From Candidatus Zixiibacteriota bacterium (GTDB lineage Bacteria > Zixibacteria > MSB-5A5 > GN15 > FEB-12), in NCBI GenBank assembly GCA_022564135.1, contig JADFLZ010000011.1, positions 1 to 18,144 on the forward strand: a stretch of DNA of 18,144 bases, written 5' to 3'. The notes beneath the pieces were generated by a model. That model was not told the origin of the DNA and ran no database searches. It worked only from the letters and a program-made list of their open reading frames with translations. Below, piece after piece: positions 1 through 8,563 of this stretch. Position numbers and translations under genes: made by a program. Numbering within the stretch: position 1 is the first letter of the stretch; each line of letters opens with the position of its first letter.

Positions 1-135
1 GATCGCTGCAAACAGGCTCAGATAAATCGAAAATTTATAAGTAACAGGTACAATCTTGATGATAAGTTTGGCCAAATATCTCGCTTAATGAACAAAGTCA
101 TTATCGAACACAGCAGAAAAGTAGTCGCTGTATAG
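1..135 (+). CDS. C-terminal end of an unidentified protein (possibly a glycosyltransferase)
   Basis: Frame 1 is open from the first base to a TAG at 133-135, giving 44 codons with no start, so this looks like the 3' end of a gene beginning outside the window. The stop lies 13 nt before the next ATG, the spacing expected within an operon. The tail is basic, with an R-x-F-x-x-x-R-Y motif followed by an amphipathic helix. That pattern is often seen at the C-terminus of group-1 (GT4-type) glycosyltransferases, which would fit the downstream glycosyltransferase gene. The family guess is weak, and an open frame this short could also be chance. Confidence 0.4.
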   Translation, partial: DRCKQAQINRKFISNRYNLDDKFGQISRLMNKVIIEHSRKVVAV

Positions 136-148
136 CATAGGATTAGCC

Positions 149-2701
149 ATGTCTAAGAAGAAATCAGAAAAGAAGAAAAAGAGGCCAAAAAAAGGCAGCT
201 ATCCCTCTCAGCACTTCGCCGAAAAAGCAGCTGTTTCTGTCAATCCGAAAACGCTCGAAAAGGTACTGCTCGACAATCCTGACGACTTGACTACCGTTCT
301 TTTGCTTGCTGAACAATATTATAATCTAAATCAAGAAGCACGCATTCCTGCCGTTTTAAATTCAATTGCAGTAAAAGATATAAAATCTAAATCGAACGAC
401 AGGCTCAGATACTACGTCTTGATGTCAATTGGCTATGCGAACAGCGGAGAGTTAATAGAAGCTGAAAGAATAATAGAAAAGGGACTGGAAGAATTCCCTG
501 ATTCAATAGATTTTCAGTATATGCTTAGCTTTGTCAAATTGTCGCTGCGGGAATATGACAAGTCAATTGAAGCCGGCAACAAATTTATCTCGCTATTATC
601 AACTCAGCCTAAGTATCCGCCTTATTGCGGCAGGACCTCGCATCTGTCTCAATTGCACAATATAATGGGCAGCGCGTTTCTTGAAAAAAAGGAACTCGAA
701 AAGTCTGTAGAGCAATTTCAAAAAGCAATAAGAGCAGACAACGGCAACCATCTGCCGTATTTAAATATGGCCAAACTGCATTATCACCAGAAAGAAAACG
801 AAGCGGCGATCGAAACGATTAAAGATGGTCTCACCTTCTGCCGCCAGATAGACGAACTTAAAATGCTGAAGCAGACAGTCGAAAGTTACCGTACTGTCTC
901 TGCCTGCATGATTGTGAAAGACGAAGAAGAACTTCTGGAAGACTGCCTTAAGTCTATCCGCAACTGGGTAGACGAAATTATCATAGTAGATACCGGTTCT
1001 ACCGATAAGACCATCGAAATTGCCGAATCTTACGGAGCAAAAATCTTTCACCAGCAGTGGGAAGGTGATTTTTCTAAACATCGCAACTATTCTCTGGAAC
1101 AGGCCACATCGGACTGGATTTTTATCATCGATGCCGATGAACGTCTGTGCGAAGAAGATATTCCCAAACTTCAAGGGCTGATAAACTCAGACGAGCATTC
1201 GATAGTTTCCATTAATGTTTATAGCATCTACGGTGACAATGAGGAAATGACAACATTTCTGCCATCAATAAGACTGTTTAAGAGAGAAATGGAACTTCGC
1301 TACCAGGGTATCGTGCACAATCGCTTAGAATTTCCGGAGGACGCCACTATCGTGCGGGCCGAGGTTAAGCTGATGCATCTTGGCTATGATTTGAGCCCAA
1401 AGCGGATGAAAGCTAAATTTGAAAGATCCAAGGCACTGCTTGAAAAACAACTTGAAGAAAACCCCCAAAATGCTTTTGCATTATATAATCTGGCTCAGCT
1501 TTATCGTGGTCGCTCTAAAGACAATCCAGCCAAATTCAGCGATGAAATCATAAAATTTGCACAAAGAGCAGTAAAGGTTACTGATCCCGATGACTTGCAT
1601 ACTCGAAATATTCACCTGATGAGTCTGGACCAATTAGCCTGGGCTTATTTTTACAAGAAAGACTTCGCATCAGCCCTGAAATATGCAGAGGAAGCGCTTG
1701 GCCATAAGAAAAACTATCTGGACCCGTTGCTATTGCTCGGTCATATTTACACTCAAACTCAGGAAACTGAAAAAGCCATAGATTCATATAAAATCTATCT
1801 GGACAGGCAGTCCAAATACGAGCCGACTTTGGAAACTGACAATATCATTCTTATCAACCCGGACAGCCGGGCAGCGGCTTTCTACGGGCTGGCGCTGATT
1901 TATGAACTAACTGAAAAATTCGAAACTGCTCTGGAGTATTATCGTAAAACCGCAGATGTCAACAGCAGCCATCTTGACGTTCAAAAAAGAATAGAAATAC
2001 TGCAAGAGTCCCTTAGTGCCGAGCCGTCCAAACATCAGAAAGAGCTTGTGGAAGAGCTGTCTGTACTTCTAGAGGGCAATCAGCTCAAAAGAGCTGTTAA
2101 GCATATTGAAGCTGCAGCCGGTCGTTCAGACTCACCAAGAGAGATATTTGCTTCTGCCGCACATCTGTTTTCGTCCAATGGCAATCAAGAGCAAGCCATT
2201 AAATATTACCGAAAGGCTATAGAAATAGATAGTAGTGACCCCGCCCTCTTAAATGACCTGGCCAACTGCTATTTCAAAACGAAACAGTATGAGGCAGCCA
2301 AAGATTATTATCTCAAAGCAGCAAAACTCAAAAATGTTCCGGATATTGTATACAGAAATCTTGGACTAACTCTTATCGGAGCAGGCAAGTTTTCAGAATC
2401 AGTCGCCTATTTAGACAAATACCTGGAGAAAAACCGACAGGACAAGAAAATTGCTCGCATGGCCGCAAATCTTCACGCCAGCGATGGTCAATACTCCACA
2501 GCAGTGTCTCAATATGAAACAGTTCTCGCATCAGACCCCTCAGACCACGAATCTCTTTACAATATGTCCGAATGCTACCTGCAAATGGGGCATATAGACT
2601 CAGCCAGGCTTGGTTTTGAGCGCGTTTTGAGACTATCTCCGGATTTTAAACAGGCCCAAAAACGGCTGTTTGAAATCACTCAGGTTTCAGTCGAAGTATA
2701 G
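149..2701 (+). CDS. TPR-repeat protein with embedded family-2 glycosyltransferase domain
   Basis: This 850-residue protein has a lysine-rich N-terminus (residues 1-16) and TPR-like helical repeats to about residue 245. A GT-A fold glycosyltransferase 2 domain follows at about 250-420, and a second long TPR array at about 440-845. The GT2 domain shows the opening S-A-C-M-I-V-K-D-E-E motif (251-260), the D-T-G-S-T-D nucleotide-binding loop (281-286) and a DXD-type metal site, D-A-D-E (328-331). It resembles the SunS / beta-4-glucosyltransferase-like subgroup of GT2. No signal peptide or membrane segment is visible, so it is probably cytoplasmic. AGGA at 139-142 lies 6 nt before the ATG. TPR arrays often bind protein partners, and the gene sits directly before flagellin, so glycosylation of flagellin or another surface protein is a fair inference. 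The acceptor cannot be read from sequence. Confidence 0.85.
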   Translation: MSKKKSEKKKKRPKKGSYPSQHFAEKAAVSVNPKTLEKVLLDNPDDLTTVLLLAEQYYNLNQEARIPAVLNSIAVKDIKSKSNDRLRYYVLMSIGYANSGELIEAERIIEKGLEEFPDSIDFQYMLSFVKLSLREYDKSIEAGNKFISLLSTQPKYPPYCGRTSHLSQLHNIMGSAFLEKKELEKSVEQFQKAIRADNGNHLPYLNMAKLHYHQKENEAAIETIKDGLTFCRQIDELKMLKQTVESYRTVSACMIVKDEEELLEDCLKSIRNWVDEIIIVDTGSTDKTIEIAESYGAKIFHQQWEGDFSKHRNYSLEQATSDWIFIIDADERLCEEDIPKLQGLINSDEHSIVSINVYSIYGDNEEMTTFLPSIRLFKREMELRYQGIVHNRLEFPEDATIVRAEVKLMHLGYDLSPKRMKAKFERSKALLEKQLEENPQNAFALYNLAQLYRGRSKDNPAKFSDEIIKFAQRAVKVTDPDDLHTRNIHLMSLDQLAWAYFYKKDFASALKYAEEALGHKKNYLDPLLLLGHIYTQTQETEKAIDSYKIYLDRQSKYEPTLETDNIILINPDSRAAAFYGLALIYELTEKFETALEYYRKTADVNSSHLDVQKRIEILQESLSAEPSKHQKELVEELSVLLEGNQLKRAVKHIEAAAGRSDSPREIFASAAHLFSSNGNQEQAIKYYRKAIEIDSSDPALLNDLANCYFKTKQYEAAKDYYLKAAKLKNVPDIVYRNLGLTLIGAGKFSESVAYLDKYLEKNRQDKKIARMAANLHASDGQYSTAVSQYETVLASDPSDHESLYNMSECYLQMGHIDSARLGFERVLRLSPDFKQAQKRLFEITQVSVEV

Positions 2702-2744
2702 CTTCAAACATTGTAAATTTTCTTAGTTTTCTTGCTCATTTCAA

Positions 2745-2771
2745 TAAAGATACGGGCATATCTGCCGATTA
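2745..2771 (+). promoter_or_regulatory. Sigma-28 (FliA) promoter for flagellin
   Basis: TAAAGATA (2745-2752), exactly 11 nt, then GCCGATTA (2764-2771). This is a near-perfect match to the sigma-28 consensus TAAAGTTT-N11-GCCGATAA known from enterobacteria and Bacillus. It lies 44 nt after the glycosyltransferase stop and implies a transcript start near 2778, leaving a 5' leader of roughly 190 nt before the flagellin ATG. Confidence 0.93.
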
Positions 2772-2777
2772 AATTCT

Positions 2778-2970
2778 TGTAATAGCATGAAGTCTCTCAA
2801 GTAAGGCTTCGCACGAATAGGAAAGGGCACCAAAGCTCGAGAGGGGTACACAGGATTTCTACTCCGACAGGATAGTCAAAAACATTGGAAGTGACATATA
2901 CAAGGAAGAAACGAAAGAACATTAAACGGACGGGATAGGGTAATCCCGCAAATCTCCAAGGAGGAGAAGA
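2778..2970 (+). promoter_or_regulatory. Long structured 5' leader of flagellin mRNA
   Basis: There is no open reading frame of note between the sigma-28 promoter and flagellin. Two hairpins are visible. GGGGTA (2843-2848) pairs with TACTCC (2860-2865) around an 11-nt loop, with one G-U pair. CGGGAT (2931-2936) pairs perfectly with ATCCCG (2943-2948) around a 6-nt loop. A strong Shine-Dalgarno AGGAGG (2959-2964) follows, 6 nt before the ATG, and an upstream CTCC (2954-2957) could fold back on it. The length and structure suggest post-transcriptional control or mRNA stabilisation. Short stretches around 2811-2836 recall the c-di-GMP-I riboswitch core, but key parts are missing, so no riboswitch class is assigned. 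Confidence 0.5.
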
Positions 2971-5136
2971 ATGTCACTAGCAATTAACCACAACATTGCG
3001 GCTCTGAATGCGCATCGAAATTTGTTGATGACAACAGAATCGTTGCAGCGCTCGATGCAGAGACTGTCGTCCGGTTTTAGGATCAACAGAGCTTCAGATG
3101 ATCCTGCCGGTCTGGTGATCTCAGAACAGTTCCGTGCTCAGATTGCCGGTCTTAACCGCGCAATCCAGAACTCGGAAGGTTCTATCAACATGATCCAGAC
3201 CGCTGAAGGCGCCCTGACCGAAATCAACAGCCTGTTGATTTCGATGAGAGAACTGGCCATTCACGCGGCCAACGAGGGTTTTAACTCAGCCGACCAGCTT
3301 GCTGCTGACCAGGCGGAAATTGACAACGCTATCAAGACAATCGATCGTATTGCTGCCAACACGCAATTCGGTACGAAGAAATTGATTGACGGTACAAATG
3401 CCAATACCGCCACTATCACCAGCTCAAACAGCTCCGGTATCACCATCAAAGAATCTTTCTTGAGTGACGGTCTGCATTCCATTACCGCCACCAAGTCAGC
3501 GGACGCAACTGCTTCGCTGAACACAACTTCGCTCGGACTCAGCCTGCTCAATACATCAGGTGATCCGGTCAACCTGACTGAAGCAATTCACAACGTTGAC
3601 GTTGTGCAGGCTTCAGAAGTAGCCCGCAAGCGTTCGGGTACAGTTACCCTGGCAGATGCCTTCGGTAACAACCTGACACTTGCTGCCGCCGCTACCGTAG
3701 GCATGATTTCTTCAGGTGCGGTCGCTACCGCTACTGCTTCTCATGCCGGTAACTATACTGTTACTATTAACTATCAGGAAAATGGTGAATCACCAAGCGG
3801 CAACCAAACCTTTGTAGTCGCGATTGTCACCGGTGATACAACTTCCACAATTGCAGCTAAACTCCAGACGCAAATTAACCTTAATACTGCTATGGCTGGT
3901 AAAGTTGTGGTAACTGGAACCGACGCTGGCGCATTGAGAATCAAATCTTCCAACCTTGGCGCCCAGTTCTCTGTCCAGACACAGGCCTCCAGCACTACTG
4001 CTAGTACGAGCTTGTTCTCGTTTAGCGCTGGATCATCCCGTGGTGTTTCTGCGAACGTGTTAAACTATACCGTAACATCAGCTACTCAGTCCGCTACTAC
4101 CAGTGATATTACAGTAGCTGCAGCAACTTATACCTCGATGACAGCCTTGGCCACAGCGATTGATACCGCTATGGACACGGCTTTTGGTAAAGTTGCCGGA
4201 AATACAGCAGTCTCTGACTTTGATGTTGCTGTTTACAATGCCAATCGTTTGGAATTCCATTCAAACGACGAAGGTTCGGCCTATTCAATTAAGTTAAACG
4301 TAGGTCTCGCAGGAACTGGTAACCTTCGTAACGCTTTGAACATGACTGATGATCCGATCGCCAGTACCGGTCTTGATGCTTTAGTTTCGTTCGATAACTT
4401 TACCAATACCATTACCAGAGTTAACTATGGCACAACCGGTATCGTTACTTTGAAGAATAAAGCAGACGGTGATGCCAGTCAGGGTACTGTTTCCATGATT
4501 GTCAGTACTGCCCTTAATGGTATCAACCTGGGTAACTTGCTGCTTGATGTTAAAGCTGCCAAGTTTGACGTTCGTCTAAACGGCGGCCCGGCTACTTCGG
4601 TCACAGCAGGTAAAGAATTCACAATCTTCAATAACGACCGTTCTGAATCTTTGAAAGTTGTCTATGGGTTGAACTCTGAAGGTGGAACAGAAACAATCAA
4701 TAACTTTGATCGTTCGCTGGTCTTCCAGATCGGCGCCAACGTTGGCCAGACAGTCAGTATTGGAATGAGAAATATGTCTGCTTCCACATTGGGTACAGGA
4801 CTGGCGGGCAATTTGTTCAGGTCGCTGTCTTCAATTGACGTGACCACAGTTCAGGGTTCTCAGGATGCTCAGTCTGTTATTGATCTTGCTATTAACGAGG
4901 TAACTTCAGCGCGAGGTACTTTGGGTAGTTTCCAGAAGAATACTCTGGAATCCAACTTGAGAAACTTGAGAGTTGCGGCTCAGAACTTGACCGCCGCCGA
5001 GTCTCAGATTCGTGATACTGATATGGCTAAAGAAATGTCAGAATTCACCAAGCACCAGATTCTGCTTCAAGCCGGCATGGCTATGCTGGCCCAGGCGAAT
5101 CAGGTCCCGCAGGTAATTCTGTCACTCTTTGGTTAA
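2971..5136 (+). CDS. fliC: Flagellin, large form (721 aa)
   Basis: This is the filament subunit, exported by the flagellar type III system and polymerised under the FliD cap. The conserved N-terminal D0/D1 region covers residues 1-140 and includes the L-Q-R-x-x-x-R-L-S-S-G signature (25-35) and the D-D-P-A-G-L-V-I motif. The C-terminal D1/D0 region (about 583-721) includes Q-I-G-A-N-V-G-Q-T and the closing helix with A-N-Q-V-P-Q. Between them, residues about 141-582 form a Ser/Thr/Ala-rich variable domain, which makes the protein much longer than typical 270-500-residue flagellins. Two stretches in it (about 261-335 and 365-441) look like diverged copies of one module, similar in pattern to the Flagellin_IN repeat. 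The gene has its own sigma-28 promoter, a strong ribosome binding site and a terminator, so it is a monocistronic, highly expressed unit. The symbol fliC is used by homology; hag or flaA would be equivalent. Confidence 0.97.
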   Translation: MSLAINHNIAALNAHRNLLMTTESLQRSMQRLSSGFRINRASDDPAGLVISEQFRAQIAGLNRAIQNSEGSINMIQTAEGALTEINSLLISMRELAIHAANEGFNSADQLAADQAEIDNAIKTIDRIAANTQFGTKKLIDGTNANTATITSSNSSGITIKESFLSDGLHSITATKSADATASLNTTSLGLSLLNTSGDPVNLTEAIHNVDVVQASEVARKRSGTVTLADAFGNNLTLAAAATVGMISSGAVATATASHAGNYTVTINYQENGESPSGNQTFVVAIVTGDTTSTIAAKLQTQINLNTAMAGKVVVTGTDAGALRIKSSNLGAQFSVQTQASSTTASTSLFSFSAGSSRGVSANVLNYTVTSATQSATTSDITVAAATYTSMTALATAIDTAMDTAFGKVAGNTAVSDFDVAVYNANRLEFHSNDEGSAYSIKLNVGLAGTGNLRNALNMTDDPIASTGLDALVSFDNFTNTITRVNYGTTGIVTLKNKADGDASQGTVSMIVSTALNGINLGNLLLDVKAAKFDVRLNGGPATSVTAGKEFTIFNNDRSESLKVVYGLNSEGGTETINNFDRSLVFQIGANVGQTVSIGMRNMSASTLGTGLAGNLFRSLSSIDVTTVQGSQDAQSVIDLAINEVTSARGTLGSFQKNTLESNLRNLRVAAQNLTAAESQIRDTDMAKEMSEFTKHQILLQAGMAMLAQANQVPQVILSLFG

Positions 5137-5152
5137 TAGATATAAAGAGAAA

Positions 5153-5186
5153 CCGGGGGAGGAGAAATCCTCTTCCGGTATTTTTT
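5153..5186 (+). terminator. Intrinsic terminator after flagellin
   Basis: An 11-bp stem (5153-5163 with 5168-5178, two G-U pairs) closes a GAAA tetraloop (5164-5167) and is followed directly by TATTTTTT (5179-5186). It starts 16 nt after the flagellin stop. This is a strong Rho-independent terminator separating flagellin from fliD. Confidence 0.95.
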
Positions 5187-5237
5187 GAGACAACGATGAA
5201 AGACATTGAAGTCATTTGATATGATACAGGAGTTAGG

Positions 5238-7574
5238 ATGCACGTAGGAGGTTCCATAGACGGTCTGATTTCAGGCCTTAACACCACCGAACTTATCGAT
5301 TCAATTATCCAGTCCCAGCGGGGAAACGCTTTTCTGCTGGAAATCCAGGTTCGAAACAAAACCAACGAAGTTTCCACACTCAAAGCACTGCAGGCAAAAT
5401 TTTTAGCATTAAGCACTCAAATAGCAAATCTAAAGAGAGTCAGCACCTTTGAAGCTTCATCAGTAAAAGTGTCCGATGACACTGTATTATCAGCGACCTC
5501 TACCGGAAGACTCGGCAGCGGCTCTTACAGTCTGCAGGTACTGGAACTGGCCCGAAATCATCAGCTGGCCAGCCAGGGAATTTCCGATGCTACAGTAGCC
5601 TCATTCGGAACCGGCACGATTTCGATACAGGTCGGCGATGGTACTTCTGCAACCGTTACCATCGATGCTACCAACAACTCTCTGACAGGAATAAAAAGTG
5701 CCATAAACGACGCCGGACTCGGAATTACGGCCTCTATCATAAACGACGGCTCATCCGAAAATGAATACAGATTGCTGCTGACTGCTAACAAGACCGGCCT
5801 TCAGAGTAAAATCACTATCTCATCGACGTTAACAGGCGGCACTAATCTGGACTTCACAAATTCCTCGTTTGATGTACCGGAAACCATTTCATTTGCCAGC
5901 GGTTCCGATTCAATCGTAACCCTGGGTGCTACCGCTTCATATTCCGGAAGTGAAAACAAATTTTACACTTTTACGGTAAAAGGCACAGGTGAGCAGACTA
6001 TCGGCACAGATACAATTACTATTGACTGGAGCGATGGTACAAACTCCGGAACTATTACAGTTTCTGCTGCCGCTACTGAAGTTACTTTGACAGGCACCGG
6101 TTCAGACGGGTTGAAATTAAGTTTTTCTGCCGGAAAACTCAATGCCGGCGACACTTTTCAAGTCCAGACATTTGCGCCGCTGCTGCAAGTAGGCTCTGAT
6201 GCAAAAATAGCCCTGGGTTCATCGGGAGGCAGCGGTTCTGCCATTACTGTTACCTCAAGTAACAATACTTTTAAAAATGTTTTAGCCGGACTCGAGTTTA
6301 CTGTATTTGAAAAGACAGACCCCGGAAAGAGTGTGACTATAACTACATCCATCAACACCTCGGCGATTCGCAATAGCATTAATGAATTCATAAGAACATA
6401 TAATGATATTAACGAGTTTATCGATGACCAGAATAGTTTCAACCAGGATACTGGCGTATCCGGAACACTATTTGGCGACTTGACTGTCCAGACAGTTCAA
6501 AACACACTCAGGCGTACTCTCGGAGCCAGAATCAAGGGCATTGAGACTAATTTCAATCAACTGTTTTCTATTGGAATTCGTACTCTGGGCGCGGGAGTCT
6601 TGGCAATTGCAGATTCCAGCAGATTGAATGATGCGCTTGAAAATAATCTTGATGATGTCATTACTCTCTTTACAGATGGCGCTTCGTCGAGTTCATCATT
6701 TGTGACGTTTTTTTCGGCTCAGCCTGAAACTGTTACAGGTGAATCATTTGAAGTGGATATAACCCAGGCTGCTACACATGGCCGTTTTCAGGGAGCAGTC
6801 ATTACTGATCCGGCCTCTACTCCGATTGTCATCGACAGCAGCAATAGCCGCATCAGAATCAAAGTCGATAAACTTGAATCAAATGAAATTATCCTGACGC
6901 AAGCAACCTATGATACCACTGCGGAATTGATCAATGAATTAAATGAAAAAATACAGGCCGACGCGAAAATCGGGAAGCAGGGAATTGAAGTTGAATGGGT
7001 CTCTACTGGTGGCAGTACCGGCTATGTCCAATTCACAAGCAGCACCTATGGAACGAATTCCAAAATAGAAATCGTAGCTTCACAGTCTAACTCAGCCCAC
7101 GGCATTTTAGGTCTGACCGGCGGAACTTCGTATACCGGAGTTGATGTCGAGGGGACTATCAATGGTGAAAAGGCCGAAGGTTCGGGGCAGTTTCTTACCG
7201 GCAATGAAGGCAATCTTAAGACAGATGGACTGAAGCTTTTAATCGATCTTACCTCAACGCAGTTAAAATCCGGCGCCGAAGCGATAGTTACTGTTACTCG
7301 CGGCATTGCTTCACAGCTTGATGAATTTGTGGATTCAGTAATTGCTGTTGGCGAAGGGACCTTTGACCGTAGAATCAAGTCAACTGAAAACCAGATACTA
7401 GACCTTAACAAAAGAATAGGTGAGATAGACGAAAGACTGGAACTCAGAAGGCAATCCTTGGTAGAGCAATTTATTGAACTGGAACAATCACTGGGACGTC
7501 TCCAGGGCGTTGGCGCTTTCCTTACCACTCAGCTTGATGCCTTAAACGTAAACTGGACTATTGGCAGAAATTAA
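5238..7574 (+). CDS. fliD: Flagellar hook-associated protein 2 (filament cap FliD)
   Basis: FliD forms the cap at the filament tip and guides folding of exported flagellin. The N-terminus carries the FliD_N signature with G-L-I-S-G-L-N-T-T-E-L-I (9-20) and a helical region to about 70. A Flagellin_IN-like module lies at about 146-186. FliD_C starts near 375 with the I-N-E-F-I-R-T-Y-N-D-I-N-E-F segment, continues through a G-I-R-T-L-G-A-G-V-L-A-I stretch (446-457), and ends in a long helical region (about 690-770). At 778 residues it is longer than most FliD proteins. The excess includes an extra beta-rich domain at about 490-660 interrupting FliD_C. AGGAG at 5228-5232 lies 5 nt before the chosen ATG. 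No convincing dedicated promoter was found in the 51 nt after the flagellin terminator. Confidence 0.95.
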   Translation: MHVGGSIDGLISGLNTTELIDSIIQSQRGNAFLLEIQVRNKTNEVSTLKALQAKFLALSTQIANLKRVSTFEASSVKVSDDTVLSATSTGRLGSGSYSLQVLELARNHQLASQGISDATVASFGTGTISIQVGDGTSATVTIDATNNSLTGIKSAINDAGLGITASIINDGSSENEYRLLLTANKTGLQSKITISSTLTGGTNLDFTNSSFDVPETISFASGSDSIVTLGATASYSGSENKFYTFTVKGTGEQTIGTDTITIDWSDGTNSGTITVSAAATEVTLTGTGSDGLKLSFSAGKLNAGDTFQVQTFAPLLQVGSDAKIALGSSGGSGSAITVTSSNNTFKNVLAGLEFTVFEKTDPGKSVTITTSINTSAIRNSINEFIRTYNDINEFIDDQNSFNQDTGVSGTLFGDLTVQTVQNTLRRTLGARIKGIETNFNQLFSIGIRTLGAGVLAIADSSRLNDALENNLDDVITLFTDGASSSSSFVTFFSAQPETVTGESFEVDITQAATHGRFQGAVITDPASTPIVIDSSNSRIRIKVDKLESNEIILTQATYDTTAELINELNEKIQADAKIGKQGIEVEWVSTGGSTGYVQFTSSTYGTNSKIEIVASQSNSAHGILGLTGGTSYTGVDVEGTINGEKAEGSGQFLTGNEGNLKTDGLKLLIDLTSTQLKSGAEAIVTVTRGIASQLDEFVDSVIAVGEGTFDRRIKSTENQILDLNKRIGEIDERLELRRQSLVEQFIELEQSLGRLQGVGAFLTTQLDALNVNWTIGRN

Positions 7575-7592
7575 AATTAAAATCCCAAACCT

Positions 7593-8030
7593 ATGAATAA
7601 TAATCTAAAAGCCTATGAATCTACCAGCACCCTGGGGTTATCGCAGGTAGACTTAATCTTAAAAGTATATGATGGAGCAATCGCAGCTTTCACCGAGGCC
7701 GCCGAATTGTATAGAAAAAACGACCTGAACGCCGGCTACGAAAAGATGGAAAAAGCCAAGAAATTTGTAACTCATCTATATACTACTTTGGACCCCAAAA
7801 ACGGCGGAGAAATTGCCGAGAGATTAGGCAAGATTTATGCCTTTGTGCTGAGTCAGACTGATATTGCTCAAGCTACAAAAGATTTGAAAATTATTGACGA
7901 TAATATAAGTGTGCTCAAGAATGTCAGGGAAGGCTGGCAGGGGCTCAAAGAACAGCAAAAGAACGGCGCCGGTAACAAAGCCGAATCAGGCAATAACGGT
8001 GCAAAACCAGAATTTGTAACGTCGGCTTAA
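7593..8030 (+). CDS. fliS: Flagellar export chaperone FliS
   Basis: This is the cytoplasmic chaperone that binds the C-terminal D0 helix of flagellin and prevents early polymerisation. The 145-residue helical protein shows the FliS pattern: an N-terminal A-Y-E-S-T-S segment (8-13), a L-I-L-K-V-Y-D-G-A-I helix (residues 21-30, matching the family's L-[IL]-x-x-L-Y-D-G-[AL]), and a D-P-K-N-G-G-E-I-A turn (67-75) corresponding to the family's L-D-x-x-x-G-G-E-I-A. The C-terminal 25 residues are Gly/Asn/Ala-rich and probably disordered. It begins 18 nt after fliD with only a weak ribosome binding site, which fits operonic expression with fliD. The fliD-fliS order is classic. Confidence 0.93.
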   Translation: MNNNLKAYESTSTLGLSQVDLILKVYDGAIAAFTEAAELYRKNDLNAGYEKMEKAKKFVTHLYTTLDPKNGGEIAERLGKIYAFVLSQTDIAQATKDLKIIDDNISVLKNVREGWQGLKEQQKNGAGNKAESGNNGAKPEFVTSA

Positions 8031-8035
8031 ATTAT

Positions 8036-8497
8036 ATGGGATCAATGGACTACAAGGCGCTAAATCAGTTGGAACAGGAACTCTTGTCCGTTTTAAAGAA
8101 AGAATATACGTTTTATCAGTCACTCTATATTATGCTTGATAAACAAAGAGATCAGATAAAATTTAACAAAGATGACCGTTTGCTTGATCTCTTCGCTGAG
8201 ATTCAAAGGTTTCACGCTCGAATCAAACAGTCAGACGAAAAGGTAGCGCTCTTAAAAGCCCGTAACCCGGATATCTTTAATATGGCCTCAACTTTGCCGG
8301 AAGTCAAAAAGCTGACCAACAGTATTGCCACTCTGATTAAGAGGAGCATTGGTATTGTCAGCGAATGCGAAGAATATCTGCAGGGACGATACGACAGAAT
8401 AAGAGAGGAACTTAACAAGCTCAAGAACAGTCATAAAATTATAAACTATATGGGTGAGCCAGACAGCTCTCCATATTTCGTGGATGGAAATAATTGA
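8036..8497 (+). CDS. FlgN/FliT-like flagellar export chaperone
   Basis: This 153-residue, almost entirely helical protein starts 5 nt after the fliS stop. The heptad-rich N-terminal half (L-E-Q-E-L-L..., E-Y-T-F-Y-Q-S-L-Y) and the C-terminal Y-M-G-E-P-D-S-S-P-Y-F-V-D end match the general pattern of the FlgN family, the chaperones for hook-filament junction proteins FlgK and FlgL. Its position after fliS would also fit FliT, the FliD chaperone. Sequence alone does not decide between them, so no symbol is given. The start could be ATG 8036 or ATG 8045; neither has a clear Shine-Dalgarno sequence, suggesting translational coupling to fliS. Confidence 0.72.
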   Translation: MGSMDYKALNQLEQELLSVLKKEYTFYQSLYIMLDKQRDQIKFNKDDRLLDLFAEIQRFHARIKQSDEKVALLKARNPDIFNMASTLPEVKKLTNSIATLIKRSIGIVSECEEYLQGRYDRIREELNKLKNSHKIINYMGEPDSSPYFVDGNN

Positions 8498-8563
8498 GCG
8501 GGTAACAAGGTAAGAAGAATAAAAGCGGGAAGCACTGCCGCATGGGAAGAAGGAGGTGCAGAT

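Noticed and set aside
2800..2880. A confident c-di-GMP-I (GEMM) riboswitch call in the flagellin leader
   Set aside because: Only short pieces match. The tetraloop-capped stem and the conserved 3' part are not found, so it is reported as an unclassified structured leader.
5217..5225. Extended -10 promoter TGATATGAT for fliD
   Set aside because: Transcription would begin within the fliD Shine-Dalgarno sequence, leaving no usable ribosome binding site, and the -35 region is poor.
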